Positions 8,405 through 18,029 of a DNA stretch of 64,000 nt are shown in pieces (position 1 is the stretch's first letter; each line of letters starts with the position of its first letter). The stretch is from JAKQDH01 sp029558835. Its GTDB lineage: Bacteria; Planctomycetota; Phycisphaerae; UBA1845. The translations under genes were made by a program, and so were the position numbers. The DNA lies in assembly GCA_035356615.1 (NCBI GenBank), contig DAOQSN010000031.1, forward strand, positions 4,605 to 68,604. Reading direction: 5' to 3'. Below the pieces are notes generated by a model. That model saw nothing but the letters and a program-made list of their open reading frames with translations, was not told where the DNA came from and did no database searches.

Positions 8405-9829
8405 GTGCCCAGGCTGTTCGGGGTACTGCTGATGCTGGGGTGGTTCCTGGTTGGGGTAGCGATTCTGGCGCTGACGGTCTGCATCGTGAGCCCGAAGCTC
8501 GGGGCGATGCTTGCCTTGCCGATTCTGTTCGTCTACCCGCACATGTACATGGTGCGACTGGGGCTGCTGCCGTGGAACATCGGGATCGACGACCTGTTTA
8601 TCTGCGTGCTGTTTCTGGTGGTGGCGGTCCGCTCCAATTTCCTGGGCCAGACGCCGTTGCGTATGAGCTTCAGCCTTATCGGAGTGCTGACCCTGGCGGC
8701 GCTCCTGGTCGTGGCGAATCTCAGCGGCTGGTCACGCGTACCCAGCGAGATGCCGATCGTGATCCTCAAGCCGATCCTGAAGGGATTCGTCTTCGTGCTG
8801 TTCGTGTACTGCATGGTGCACACGATCAACACCGAGCGAGACCTGCGTCAGATGTCGCTGGTTTACGTCCTGACGATGACCGCGGCGGCGTTCACGGTGA
8901 TCCTGTACCGTTTTTTCCCCGCCCAATTGGTGCTGTTCGCCTCGTCGGAAGATGTGGAACGTGCGCAGCAGTGGTGGGGCATCGCGCCGCGCTCGGTAGG
9001 CTCGCTGGAGAGTGCCAACACCGGGTGTGCGTTGTTGGCCATGGCGGTGTTGTTCTGCCTCGTGTGCACACGCCTTCCTGCCAGGATCTGGGTGAAGTCC
9101 GTGCTGCTGGGGTGCATCCCCGTGCTGCTGGCGGCGATGGTGCTAACCCAATCGCGGTCGGGAGGACTCGCCCTGGCAGCGACCCTGGCGTTGATGTGCG
9201 TGGCAAGCCGGTCGCGGTTGTGGTCGGGAGCCCTGGTCTTCGGCATCATCTGCGCAATGGTGCTGCGTTCGGACCTGTTCTGGGAGTACCGGGAGCGCGT
9301 TCTCGACGTGTACAACCCGGCCGTGGGGGGGCAGTGGGGCGGGAATGCCGCGGCCCGGTTCGAAGTGTGGGAGGCCTACATTCTGGGTCTCGATGCCCAG
9401 ACGTTGTTACTGGGACAGGGGCGCGTCGTGGGCATGATTCGCTACGGTCTGCACACGCACAGCACCTACGTTTCCGTGATTGCGCTGATGGGGCTGGGCG
9501 GCGTGATCTGGGCGTTGGCGTTCTTCACCACGTTTGGGCGTCGGGCGTGGGCGACGGTCCGGATGGGGGTGCAGCCGTATTCCACGTATGCATCGGCGGT
9601 GGCTTGGAGCATGGTGGCGTGGGCGGTGGCTGGTTTGACGCTGGACATGCTGCTGACCTTCCTGCCGCAGTACACCATGCTCTTCTACGCCGTTGTGGTG
9701 GAGCGCAGTCATGACCTGAGCAGGCAGGCGCGGGCAGTGCCGGCGCTGAGCCTGGCGTCCGCCGGTTGGGCCAGTCGGCTTTACGCGGTCGGTGGGGCTC
9801 CGGGGCGGCGGCCCGGTTTGGTGTCGTAG
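8405..9829 (+). CDS. O-antigen ligase / Wzy-type polymerase-like membrane protein
   Basis: A 474-aa protein with about eleven hydrophobic segments. The family signature is in the second half: L-T-Q-S-R-S-G-G followed by an alanine-rich helix (about 258-272), a large extracellular loop, then G-R-V-V-G-M and H-T-H-S-T-Y-V-S-V-I-A-L-M-G-L-G-G (about 345). Such proteins join glycan repeat units or attach a finished glycan to its acceptor outside the membrane. It opens a 23-kb plus-strand glycan cluster and is followed 55 bp later by the ATP-grasp gene. The start is uncertain: GTG 8405 gives the full first helix but has no clear ribosome site, and ATG 8432 is the alternative. Confidence 0.75.
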   Translation: MPRLFGVLLMLGWFLVGVAILALTVCIVSPKLGAMLALPILFVYPHMYMVRLGLLPWNIGIDDLFICVLFLVVAVRSNFLGQTPLRMSFSLIGVLTLAALLVVANLSGWSRVPSEMPIVILKPILKGFVFVLFVYCMVHTINTERDLRQMSLVYVLTMTAAAFTVILYRFFPAQLVLFASSEDVERAQQWWGIAPRSVGSLESANTGCALLAMAVLFCLVCTRLPARIWVKSVLLGCIPVLLAAMVLTQSRSGGLALAATLALMCVASRSRLWSGALVFGIICAMVLRSDLFWEYRERVLDVYNPAVGGQWGGNAAARFEVWEAYILGLDAQTLLLGQGRVVGMIRYGLHTHSTYVSVIALMGLGGVIWALAFFTTFGRRAWATVRMGVQPYSTYASAVAWSMVAWAVAGLTLDMLLTFLPQYTMLFYAVVVERSHDLSRQARAVPALSLASAGWASRLYAVGGAPGRRPGLVS

Positions 9830-9884
9830 GGAAGCAGGGGCAGAGTCCGCGGCGCCGCGGCGGGCGGAGGCGGGGAGGTTGTTG

Positions 9885-10964
9885 TTGGGTATTCGCCTGG
9901 CGATCTTCGACAGTCTGGGGGAGTCCATCGAGCGCTGGGAGCCGCGGTGGGTGGAGTACTGCCACGCGCATGGCATTGAATGTGAGCTGGTGGACTGCTA
10001 CCGCTCGGACGTGATATCTCGGTTGCGGGGCTTTGACGGGCTGCTGTGGCACATCTACTACGGCCGACCGATCCATCGCGTGGTGGCGCAGCACGTGCTG
10101 CGGGCCGCGGAGTACCTGGGACTGGCGGTCTTCCCGAACGAACGGACGGTCTGGTACTACGACGACAAGGTGGCGGAGAAGTACGCGCTGGAGGCCGTGC
10201 AGGCTCCCCTGGTGCCCACGTACGTCTTCTACCACAAAGAGGAGGCGCTGGCATGGCTGAAGGAGGCCACCTATCCTCTGGTGTGGAAGCTGCGCGGGGG
10301 AGCGGGCTCGTGCAACGTGCGGCTGGTGCGCAGCTATCGGAATGCGCGGCGGCTGTGCGACCGTGCGTTCGGGCGCGGGTTTCCGGGTGCTGCCGGCTAC
10401 CTGGCAGACGCCCGCACGAAGTTCCGCAAGGCGCGCAACCTGGTGGGGCTTTGGGGCAAGCTGTGCCGGATGCCGCAGCGGCTGCGAGAGCACCGGGCTG
10501 AGGGCAGGTTGGCGTGGCGGGAGAAGGGCTGCATTCTGTTTCAGGAGTTCATGCCCGGCAACACGTTCGACACGCGGATTGCCGTGGTTGGGGAGCGTGC
10601 CTGGGGCTTCACACGCAACGTCCGCCCCAATGACTTCCGCGCCTCGGGGAGCGGGGCGATTGTGTACGATCCACAGCGGGTCGGTCTTGACTGCGTGGGC
10701 CTCGGGTTTGAGTTGGCGCGGGCTTTGGGCGCCCAGAGTCTGGCGGTGGATTTTGTGCGCACGCCGGAGGGGGAGCCGAAGATTGTCGAGATGAGCTACG
10801 GCTACCTGGCCAAGGCAGTGTACGACACGCCGGGGTACTGGGACCGGGACCTGCGGTGGCACGAGGGACACTACTGGCCGCAGGACGCCATACTCCAGGA
10901 TCTCGTCGCGGAGGTGGCGCGCAATCAGCAGGGGGAGAGAGGCCAAGTCCCTTCCGCCGAGTAG
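9885..10964 (+). CDS. ATP-grasp ligase of the glycan cluster
   Basis: A 359-aa protein with the ATP-grasp layout: an N-terminal pre-ATP fold, then D-D-K followed by the nucleotide-binding strand L-V-W-K-L-R-G-G-A-G-S, then F-Q-E-F-M-P-G-N and D-T-R-I-A-V-V-G-E-R, and a metal-binding strand ending I-V-E-M-S-Y-G-Y. The usual E-x-N at the end reads E-M-S here. Family members join a carboxylate to an amine or thiol using ATP. In a glycan locus this could add an amino acid to a uronic acid or to a peptide substituent, which is inference. The start was set at TTG 9885 because GGGGAGG (9872-9878) lies at good spacing; TTG codons at 9879 and 9882 are possible. Confidence 0.7.
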   Translation: MGIRLAIFDSLGESIERWEPRWVEYCHAHGIECELVDCYRSDVISRLRGFDGLLWHIYYGRPIHRVVAQHVLRAAEYLGLAVFPNERTVWYYDDKVAEKYALEAVQAPLVPTYVFYHKEEALAWLKEATYPLVWKLRGGAGSCNVRLVRSYRNARRLCDRAFGRGFPGAAGYLADARTKFRKARNLVGLWGKLCRMPQRLREHRAEGRLAWREKGCILFQEFMPGNTFDTRIAVVGERAWGFTRNVRPNDFRASGSGAIVYDPQRVGLDCVGLGFELARALGAQSLAVDFVRTPEGEPKIVEMSYGYLAKAVYDTPGYWDRDLRWHEGHYWPQDAILQDLVAEVARNQQGERGQVPSAE

Positions 10965-11243
10965 AGCGTGCCACTTCTGGGGCGAGCGCTTCTGCTGTTT
11001 GCTCGAGCGCTTTTCGGGAATCCGTCCTCGGCCGTGAGAGCTGATGGACCCTGCGCGGCGGGTTCTGAAAGTCGGGCCGGACGCCGGTGCTGTGTGCCGT
11101 TGCCACCCGAGGGCTTGGTTTCCGTCTTCCTGGGGGTGGCAGATGGGGCACGGGAGGTCGGCTGGGCATGCTGCCGCGCATCGGTGCCTTGACAGTCCCG
11201 CTCTGCGGTGAGAGTATCCGTGGTCGTTTTCCTTCGGTAACTG

Positions 11244-12752
11244 ATGATCTCTCCTGCGGGTGAGCGAATTACGGTGTTGGGACCGGGGAATGTCTTCTGC
11301 GCTACCTCGCCGTGGGTGGATTACCGCCACGCGGAGAGAGCGGATCTCCCGGAGCTGGGCGGTGAACAGAACGCGTCGTGCGCGTTGCTCACGCTCCGGC
11401 GGCTGCTCATCCAGGCGGGGCTGGATGCAGCCCGGGTGGGGACGGCCGACTGGAACCCGCTCGGCGAGTTGATCGGGTCAGGGCGGCGCGTGGTCGTGAA
11501 GCCCAACTGGGTGCTGCACGAGAACCTCTCGGGCGCGACGATGGACTGCCTGGTGACGCACACGAGCGTGCTGGAAGGCATCCTGCGGTACGTCGGCAAG
11601 GCCGATCCGGCAAGCGTGGTCGTGGGCGACGCGCCGGTCCAGCGGTGTGACTTCGCGGCTTTGTGCGCGGACCGCGAGATCGGCGCCTTGCGGCGGATCG
11701 TGGACCGGCAGGGGCGGGAGCCGTGCCTCACGGACTTCCGCCGGACGATCCTGCCGGACGGGAAGCTCGGGGGGCGGAAGCGGGAGGACCAGCGCCCCTT
11801 GCTGGAGTTCGTCCTCTTTGATCTGGGCGGCGACAGTGCGCTGGAGCCCATCACGACTGCCGACACCGAGTTCCGCGTCACGCGGTATGACCCAGACCTG
11901 CTCCGGCAGCGCCACGCCCCCGGCCGACATCAGTACTTAATAGCCCGCGAGGTCATCGCGGCGGACGTGGTCATCAACGTTCCCAAGCTCAAGACCCACC
12001 AGAAGGCCGGCATCACCGGCGCGCTGAAGAACCTGGTCGGCATCAACGGCAACAAGGAGTTTCTGCCGCACCACCGCAAGGGCGGTTCCCTGCGGGGAGG
12101 CGATTGTTACCTCGGCCGGTCGCGGATGAAGGAGTGCATCGAGGGCCTGCTGGACGCGGCCAATCGGACCCGGCGCCCGGTGGTGGGTCGAGCCTACGCC
12201 GCGGGGGTCCGCGGAGCGTGTCTGCTCGCCCGGCTGCTGGGCGGCGACCCGAACTACTCGGGCTCCTGGTATGGCAACGATACCGTGTGGCGGATGTGCT
12301 TGGATCTTCAGCGTATCCTGCACTATGGCCGGCTCGACGGGACGCTGGCGGACAACGTGCAGCGGGCGGTCATCTCCATCACGGACGCCATCATGGCGGG
12401 TGAGGGGGAGGGCCCGCTTTCCGCAACGCCGGTGCCTCTGGGGATGATGACGTTGGGGAGCAACCCGGCGACGACGGAGTGGGTCCATGCGCTGCTGATG
12501 GGCCTGCAGCCGCGGGTGATCCCCGTGATCCGGGAGGCGTTTGCCGCGCATCGTTATCCGCTGGTGCAGCTCGCGCCCGCCGACATTTGCGTTTTCGTCG
12601 ACGGTGAGGCGGTGGCCCAAGACGAAGTGGGTGCCCGCTTCGGTCGTGCCTTTCGGCCGCCCCGGGGTTGGGTGGGCCACTGTGAACTCCAGGGGGACGG
12701 GGCCGGCCGGCGCCGGGAGGGGAAGGGTACGGCGGGACTGGGCGGAACGTAA
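11244..12752 (+). CDS. DUF362 family protein
   Basis: A 502-aa protein with the DUF362 hallmarks: V-V-V-K-P-N-W-V near residues 84-91, and later V-I-N-V-P-K-L-K-T-H-x-x-A-G-I-T-G-A-L-K-N-L-V-G. Some family members carry iron-sulfur clusters, but no CxxCxxC ferredoxin motif is visible here. The biochemical role is unknown; many occur in exopolysaccharide or cell-envelope loci of planctomycetes and related phyla. The flippase gene follows after only five bases, so the two are almost certainly cotranscribed. The 279 bp upstream contains nothing I recognise. Confidence 0.7.
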   Translation: MISPAGERITVLGPGNVFCATSPWVDYRHAERADLPELGGEQNASCALLTLRRLLIQAGLDAARVGTADWNPLGELIGSGRRVVVKPNWVLHENLSGATMDCLVTHTSVLEGILRYVGKADPASVVVGDAPVQRCDFAALCADREIGALRRIVDRQGREPCLTDFRRTILPDGKLGGRKREDQRPLLEFVLFDLGGDSALEPITTADTEFRVTRYDPDLLRQRHAPGRHQYLIAREVIAADVVINVPKLKTHQKAGITGALKNLVGINGNKEFLPHHRKGGSLRGGDCYLGRSRMKECIEGLLDAANRTRRPVVGRAYAAGVRGACLLARLLGGDPNYSGSWYGNDTVWRMCLDLQRILHYGRLDGTLADNVQRAVISITDAIMAGEGEGPLSATPVPLGMMTLGSNPATTEWVHALLMGLQPRVIPVIREAFAAHRYPLVQLAPADICVFVDGEAVAQDEVGARFGRAFRPPRGWVGHCELQGDGAGRRREGKGTAGLGGT

Positions 12753-12757
12753 CTCGC

Positions 12758-14359
12758 ATGCGTCAGAAGACCCGGCTGATCCTCAATTCGCTGGTCAGTG
12801 TCGCCGCCCAAGTCGTCGGCGTCGTGGTGCGTTTCTTTCTGGTTCCCTTCGCCATCGGGATCCTCGGTCAGCACCACTACGGTCTGTGGGTGGTCGTCGG
12901 TCAGATGTTCGCCTATGTGCGGATTCTGGAAGCGGGGCTCATTTCGGCGGTCGCCCGCGAGGTGGCTCTTCACCTGGGACGCGGGGAGCCGGAGAAGGTG
13001 GACCGCCACGTGAACACGGCGGGAGCCTACTTGGGGCTGGTGGGCCTGGTGATCGTGATCCTGACCGGCGTGGTCGTCTGCTTCTACACGGAGTGGTTCG
13101 ACGTGGAGCCACAGTACCACTGGCACGCGCGGGCGATGGTGCTGTGCGCGGGGCTGGCGCTGGCGTACGGGGTACTGCAGAACGCCTACGCGGCCATGTT
13201 GGGCGGCATCCAGAGGTACGACATCATCGCGGGGGCAACGATTCTGGATGACCTGCTGCGGCTGGGGATCATTCTGGTGTTGCTGCCGCGCGTGGGTGTG
13301 GGATGGGGGCTGCTGGTGCTGGGGCTGGCCATGGGTGGCGGGCAAGTGCTCGGATCCACCCTGCGCACGTTGTCGGCGCTACGCCTGTGCCCCTACGTCA
13401 GGTGGCGGCCCTGGCGGGGGGATCGCAGCCTGCTGTGGGGAATGCTGGGTTTCGGGATCAACAGCATCATCTTTACGATGTCGCTGACGGTTGGATCGCA
13501 ACTCGCTCAGATTCTCATCGGAGCCAAGATGTCGACCGCTCAGGCGACGGACTTCTCGCTGGCGGTGATCCTGTTGACCGCAGGGCATACCTTCGTGTGC
13601 GCGTTCGGCATGAGCACGCGCGTCGTGGCCAGCAGATACGACGGCGCGCGAAACGAAGGGATGCTCAGGCATCTTCTGCTGCGCTCTACGCGCTACTGCG
13701 CGCTGGTGTCCCTCGCGGGGGTGGTGGTCCTGACGTTTTTCGCGGAGGTGCTGTTGCGGCTGTGGGTGGGCGGTGAGTACCCGGGGGCGGCGGGGTTGGC
13801 GACGCTAGCCCAGGTGGCCACGACCCTGCGGATCCTCACGATCGCCTACGCTCCGTTCTGGCTGGTTCTACCTGCGTTCAACGTGGTGAATGGCATGGGG
13901 CGGCACAAGTTCCCGGCCGTCGTGGCACTCACCGTGGGACTTGCGTCGATGCTGGTGGTGGCTGTGCTGGTGTGCAGAGCCAAGGTCGGGATCGACGCCG
14001 TGGCCTGGGGCGTCGTCTTGCCCATGGTGGTCCCCTGGGCCGTGGTGCTGCCCTGGTATTGTTGTCGGGAGGCTGGGCAACCCCTGGGCAGGTTCCTGTG
14101 GGAGGGGTGGGCAGTGCCGGCGCTGGCGTGTGTGCCGGCGGCGATTGCCGCGTATCTGCTCAACCGTTATCATGTGGCCACCACGTGGTGGACGCTCGGG
14201 TGGCAGTTGGCAGGTTGCGGCGCGCTGGTGTTGGCGTGTGGCTGGTTCGTGGTTCTGACGCGCGATGATCGAGCGCACATGCTGGGCGCCGCGTTTGCTC
14301 TCTGGCGCCGAGGGCGCGGGGGTCGGGCCGATACCTCCCGAACGCCGGAGGGACGCTAG
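12758..14359 (+). CDS. Polysaccharide flippase (Wzx / MATE-like oligosaccharide exporter)
   Basis: A 533-aa protein with fourteen hydrophobic segments and the typical N-terminus of lipid-linked oligosaccharide flippases: L-N-S-L-V-S-V-A-A-Q-V-V-G-V-V-V-R-F-F, then G-x-x-x-Y-G-L-W. It would move the lipid-linked repeat unit across the inner membrane, handing it to the O-antigen-ligase-like protein of the same cluster. The ATG at 12758 is five bases after the DUF362 stop. A CCCTC-type palindrome (14374-14400) follows its stop codon. Confidence 0.85.
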   Translation: MRQKTRLILNSLVSVAAQVVGVVVRFFLVPFAIGILGQHHYGLWVVVGQMFAYVRILEAGLISAVAREVALHLGRGEPEKVDRHVNTAGAYLGLVGLVIVILTGVVVCFYTEWFDVEPQYHWHARAMVLCAGLALAYGVLQNAYAAMLGGIQRYDIIAGATILDDLLRLGIILVLLPRVGVGWGLLVLGLAMGGGQVLGSTLRTLSALRLCPYVRWRPWRGDRSLLWGMLGFGINSIIFTMSLTVGSQLAQILIGAKMSTAQATDFSLAVILLTAGHTFVCAFGMSTRVVASRYDGARNEGMLRHLLLRSTRYCALVSLAGVVVLTFFAEVLLRLWVGGEYPGAAGLATLAQVATTLRILTIAYAPFWLVLPAFNVVNGMGRHKFPAVVALTVGLASMLVVAVLVCRAKVGIDAVAWGVVLPMVVPWAVVLPWYCCREAGQPLGRFLWEGWAVPALACVPAAIAAYLLNRYHVATTWWTLGWQLAGCGALVLACGWFVVLTRDDRAHMLGAAFALWRRGRGGRADTSRTPEGR

Positions 14360-14373
14360 AGCCTGTTTCCTAA

Positions 14374-14400
14374 CCCGCTCCCTGGCAGGGAGGGGTTGGG
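14374..14400. repeat. CCCTC palindrome family, intergenic copy
   Basis: CTCCCT/AGGGAG with loop GGC (14378-14392), followed by GGTTGGGGGAGGG. It belongs to the same family as the copies at 4245, 37181, 56625, 56693 and 60414. It lies between the flippase and the asparagine-synthetase-like gene and could act as a weak terminator. Confidence 0.5.
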
Positions 14401-14558
14401 GGAGGGTTGCAGTCGCCGGTGCGTCGCCCCTCGCCTTGCTTCCCTCCAGGATGGGATGGCGGTCGTGACGTGACAGCTTCCCGCGGTCACAGGTCGAAGA
14501 GCACGTTGATTCTTCTCTGCTGCCCGAAGTAGGGTAGGCGGTCTGCAAGGAGATTCCG

Positions 14559-16412
14559 ATGTCGGCAATAGCTGGGATCGTGTCGTTGACCGGGCGCACG
14601 CCGGTGCCTCGTGAACGGTTGGAGCTTATGCTGGAGGCAATGCAGCCCGACGTGCCTTTCACGGTGGAGACGCATGCGTGTCCCGAGGTGAAGGGAGTGT
14701 TCGGGAGGCTGGCCTACGGGCCGGACCGGGACGAGGTCCATCGACCGCCACCGGCGAACGGTGCTCCCCGGAGTCTCTGGATCGGGGAGCTTTACAACGA
14801 CGACATGGCGGCGGGCGCTTCCAGTGTGGACTACTTCACGCAGCGCTATGCCAACCGGGGGGCGGAGCGATTCGCGGAGGGCCTGCATGGCTCTTTTGCG
14901 GGGGCGCTGGTGGATCCGGCGCGGCGGGCTGTTGCGTTGGTCACCGATCACGTGGACTCCTGCCCGCTCTACACGGCCCGCTGCGACGACTGGTTCTGCT
15001 TCGCCTCGCAGGTCAGGGGGCTGGCGGCCCTGCCGGAGCTTCCTATGGACGTGAACCTCGCGTCGCTGGCGTCGCAGGCGGGCTGCGGGTTCTTCCTGCG
15101 GCGGCGCACGATTCTCCAGCACGTGCAACAGGTGGACAACGCCACGGTGGTGTTGGTCCAGGACGGGCAGGTGCGAAGTTGGCCTTATTGGGTGTACCGG
15201 ATCGAGCCCGAGAGGGACCCGGGCCCGGCCGAATGTCGGCGGAAGCTGGCGGAGCTGCTGCGGCAGGCCGTCCGGCGTCGCGTACGCAAGGGGCGTTTCA
15301 CCCTGTTACTCAGCGGCGGAATCGACTCGCGCGGCATTCTCGCCTTTCTGGACGATGCCGCCACTGTGCCGGCGGCCACCTTCACAGCGCGGACGAAGGA
15401 GAACCGGCACCCGCTGGGTGACTGGGTGGTGGCGGAGCAGGTTGCCGCTCACGTGGGGATGCCCCTGACCGTCGCGCACTACGACGCGACGCGGTTTGCC
15501 CACGACCTGCAGGAGTCGGTCTATGCCTCCGACGGGGCGGCCGGCTTCGTGTACCAGAACGTGTGGGAGCACATTCGCGACGCGACGAACGCGGAGTATC
15601 TGCTGCGCGGCGACGAGTGCATGGGCTGGTGTGAAGGATTCACAACGGAGAAACGGGTGCTGGCGGCGGACATGATCTACGATCTGGGGAGGATTGAGCG
15701 CCTGATGGGCCTGTTCCGGGCGGACGTCCGCGGGACGCTGGCGCAGCTCTCCGGCGCCGATTGCCGAGCACTGCTGGCCGACTGCCGTGCCCAGGGCGGC
15801 GTCAACCGGGTGGATGAACTCTACCTTCAGCAAGCCTTGCTGCATCACTTGCAGCCCAAGCAGCGGATGCTGGCCCGCTACGGGCTGCACGTGCGGAACC
15901 CGTTGCTGGACATGGACGTCCTCGAGTTCACGCGCCGGTTGCCGGGGCGCTACCGGGTGCGCAAGCAACTGTTCCACCAGACGCTCGTCGAAACGAACCC
16001 CGCCCTGCTGGCCATTCCCCGTGCCCGCGCCATTGAGAAGGAGAGGGAATCGTACGGTCCGTTGCTGCGCGCGGCGGAACGCGAGAGGAAGGCGGTGACG
16101 CGTCTGATCCTGGAGGACAATCCTCTGATGGCGGAGTTCTTCGACGTGCGGGCGCTGGAGCAGACCATTACGCAGATCTGCTCGGCCGACCGAATTCAGG
16201 AAACGGTCCCCGGTACGAGGCTGGGGAGTCTGCTGCCGGTAGGGGTGTTCCAGATCGTTCATGCGGTGGCCCAGTCCCTCGTCAATCCGCCCAATGTGCT
16301 GCCCGGGCCGCGGCTGTTGCTGCGGCTTGCCGTTGTGGCCACGACGCTGAGACTGGTGGCCAATCGTTTCCGGGGGCCGCGGGATGTACTGGCCCCAGGT
16401 GGCGCGTCCTGA
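14559..16412 (+). CDS. Asparagine-synthetase-like ATP-dependent ligase lacking the glutaminase cysteine
   Basis: A 617-aa protein with an N-terminal Ntn-hydrolase-like domain (1-200) and a C-terminal AMP-forming synthetase domain with an intact pyrophosphate loop S-G-G-I-D-S-R (about 250). True AsnB starts M-C-G-I-A-G; here it reads M-S-A-I-A-G-I, so the nucleophilic Cys is Ser and glutamine hydrolysis should be lost. The start is firm, with AGGAGA seven bases upstream of ATG 14559. The same loss is known in beta-lactam synthetase, carbapenam synthetase and lasso-peptide cyclases, which adenylate a carboxylate and use an internal or other amine. It probably makes an amide or ester on the exported glycan or a peptide attached to it. 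A bona fide AsnB is encoded 4 kb downstream. Confidence 0.75.
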   Translation: MSAIAGIVSLTGRTPVPRERLELMLEAMQPDVPFTVETHACPEVKGVFGRLAYGPDRDEVHRPPPANGAPRSLWIGELYNDDMAAGASSVDYFTQRYANRGAERFAEGLHGSFAGALVDPARRAVALVTDHVDSCPLYTARCDDWFCFASQVRGLAALPELPMDVNLASLASQAGCGFFLRRRTILQHVQQVDNATVVLVQDGQVRSWPYWVYRIEPERDPGPAECRRKLAELLRQAVRRRVRKGRFTLLLSGGIDSRGILAFLDDAATVPAATFTARTKENRHPLGDWVVAEQVAAHVGMPLTVAHYDATRFAHDLQESVYASDGAAGFVYQNVWEHIRDATNAEYLLRGDECMGWCEGFTTEKRVLAADMIYDLGRIERLMGLFRADVRGTLAQLSGADCRALLADCRAQGGVNRVDELYLQQALLHHLQPKQRMLARYGLHVRNPLLDMDVLEFTRRLPGRYRVRKQLFHQTLVETNPALLAIPRARAIEKERESYGPLLRAAERERKAVTRLILEDNPLMAEFFDVRALEQTITQICSADRIQETVPGTRLGSLLPVGVFQIVHAVAQSLVNPPNVLPGPRLLLRLAVVATTLRLVANRFRGPRDVLAPGGAS

Positions 16413-16784
16413 ATGACCGGGCGCGATTCGGCGCCGGCGACGGGAATTGCGACCGTGAGGGACCGGCGGCAGCCCAACGCCGCAGGCGCGTGTTTGGCCA
16501 CGCGCCTTGGGAAACGCGGCCCGGCAGGTGGCGGACTGCCTGCCCAGGGGATGTGCGCGCTGCGCGGTGAACGACGTGCCTCCGCGCCGTGGGGGGGGCA
16601 GGCACGCGGGGTCGCCTTGCCGAACAGGGCGAGGTGTAGTAGCGTATTCACTTCCGGCGGGGCCAGGCTCATGCTGCGTCGCGGCCGCACGCGGGCGTCG
16701 ACGCCTGGGGCGACGGGGGCGGCAGGTTCGTGGAGACGATGCGGCAGCCGCGGAGACGGGGACTCTGAGCGGTCTCGAGTGCTT
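16413..16784 (+). other. 372-bp non-coding stretch within the glycan cluster
   Basis: An open frame continues upstream of the next gene, but its composition (Arg/Gly/Ala-rich, no motif) and lack of a ribosome site suggest it is not translated. A short GGCAGG/CCTGCC hairpin lies near 16522-16545. I see no convincing promoter. Confidence 0.4.
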
Positions 16785-18029
16785 ATGGGACAGGAAAGTG
16801 ATGACGATCCCGTGTCCGTGCAGGCGGCCGGCCGACCACTGCATCATGTGATCTTCGCCTCCGCGATGGCGGTGCGGCGCGGGGAGCGGGTGTTCCTGCC
16901 TTCGCATTGGGAGGGGAACTTCAGGGCCTATGGGGAACTGGTGCCGGGCACCGTCGTCGTGCTCCCGGAGGACCGGAACCTCTCGCCGGAAGTGGCGGTG
17001 CCGCTGGATGAGCGACTGCGGCCGATTCTCCTGCCCGGTTTCACCACGCGGAGTCTGTTGCGGCGTACGCTGGCGTATGTCCGCGGCCGGCGGGTCATCA
17101 GGGATCTGGTGCGCCGGGCGGAGTTTGTGCAGATTCAGCACATCAGTACGTTCGGGTTTATCGCGGGCGCGGCGGCCGTGCAGTACCGGAAGACGTTGTA
17201 CCTGGATATGGGGGCCACTTTGCACGAACCGCCCGGGGCGCCCCGGAACGACCGCCCGTGGCATGCGGACGTGGCGCGCGTCTACTATCAACGGTTGGAG
17301 CGAAAGATCGCGCGCCATGCCAAGTTGTTCATAGCGGTGAGCGCTCATCTGCACGGGACGATTCCTGACGCACGGGCTCCCCGGGTGGTGGTTTCGCATT
17401 CCATGATCGAGAAGGAGTGCATCTTCGAGCGCGACAACGCGTGCGCGGGAGAGAGCCTCAACGTCTTCGTTGCCACACGCATGGTGCAGTCAAAAGGGAT
17501 CCAGCATCTGCTGGGCGCCCTGCGGCTGCTGGGTGGCGAGGGGCTGGACGTGCGCGCGCAGATTGCGGGCGTCGGTGATTACCTGGAGGACCTCAAGCAG
17601 CGGACGTCCGAACTGGGGCTCGATGACAAGGTCCGCTTTCTCGGCGGTATCCCGGGGGGTGGGGAGGAACTCTGGTCGCACTTCCGCCGGGCCGACATGG
17701 CGGTGCTGCCCTCGTTGGGGCACTATGAGGGTACGCCCCGGATGATTCTGGAGTCCTGGGCGGCGGGGGCTCCCGTTGTGGCGACCACGGTGGGTGGCAT
17801 CCCCACGCTCGTCCGCGACGAAGAGGACGGGCTGTTGGTGCCCCCCGGCAATGAGCCTGCCCTGGCGCGGGCGATGCGCAGAGTATACGAAGATGCCGAC
17901 CTCCGTCGGCGTCTCGTGGCCAACGGCTACCGGCGGGTCGCGTCGATGACATACGAGGGCAGGTTGCCGATCCTGAAGGCGGCGTTCCAGCAGCACCTGC
18001 CTGGTCTTCTTCCCGAGGGTTCGTCGTGA
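16785..18029 (+). CDS. GT4 family glycosyltransferase
   Basis: A 414-aa GT-B glycosyltransferase. The C-terminal nucleotide-sugar half is clear: V-A-T-R-M-V-Q-S-K-G near the domain start, L-P-S-L-G-H-Y-E-G-T-P-R-M-I-L-E-S-W-A-A-G-A-P-V-V-A-T-T-V-G-G-I-P, and D-G-L-L-V-P-P-G-N. The E-x7-E signature is therefore present. It would add a sugar to the growing lipid-linked repeat unit in the cytoplasm. ATG 16785 was chosen because the Rossmann strand H-H-V-I-F-A-S follows shortly after; no strong ribosome site was found. The last four bases overlap the start of the sulfotransferase-like gene (GTGA). Confidence 0.8.
   Translation: MGQESDDDPVSVQAAGRPLHHVIFASAMAVRRGERVFLPSHWEGNFRAYGELVPGTVVVLPEDRNLSPEVAVPLDERLRPILLPGFTTRSLLRRTLAYVRGRRVIRDLVRRAEFVQIQHISTFGFIAGAAAVQYRKTLYLDMGATLHEPPGAPRNDRPWHADVARVYYQRLERKIARHAKLFIAVSAHLHGTIPDARAPRVVVSHSMIEKECIFERDNACAGESLNVFVATRMVQSKGIQHLLGALRLLGGEGLDVRAQIAGVGDYLEDLKQRTSELGLDDKVRFLGGIPGGGEELWSHFRRADMAVLPSLGHYEGTPRMILESWAAGAPVVATTVGGIPTLVRDEEDGLLVPPGNEPALARAMRRVYEDADLRRRLVANGYRRVASMTYEGRLPILKAAFQQHLPGLLPEGSS

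Noticed and set aside
15306..17399. Long minus-strand open frame across the asparagine-synthetase-like gene and its neighbour.
   Set aside because: It crosses two clear plus-strand genes and is rich in His/Gln/Arg, as GC-rich shadows are.
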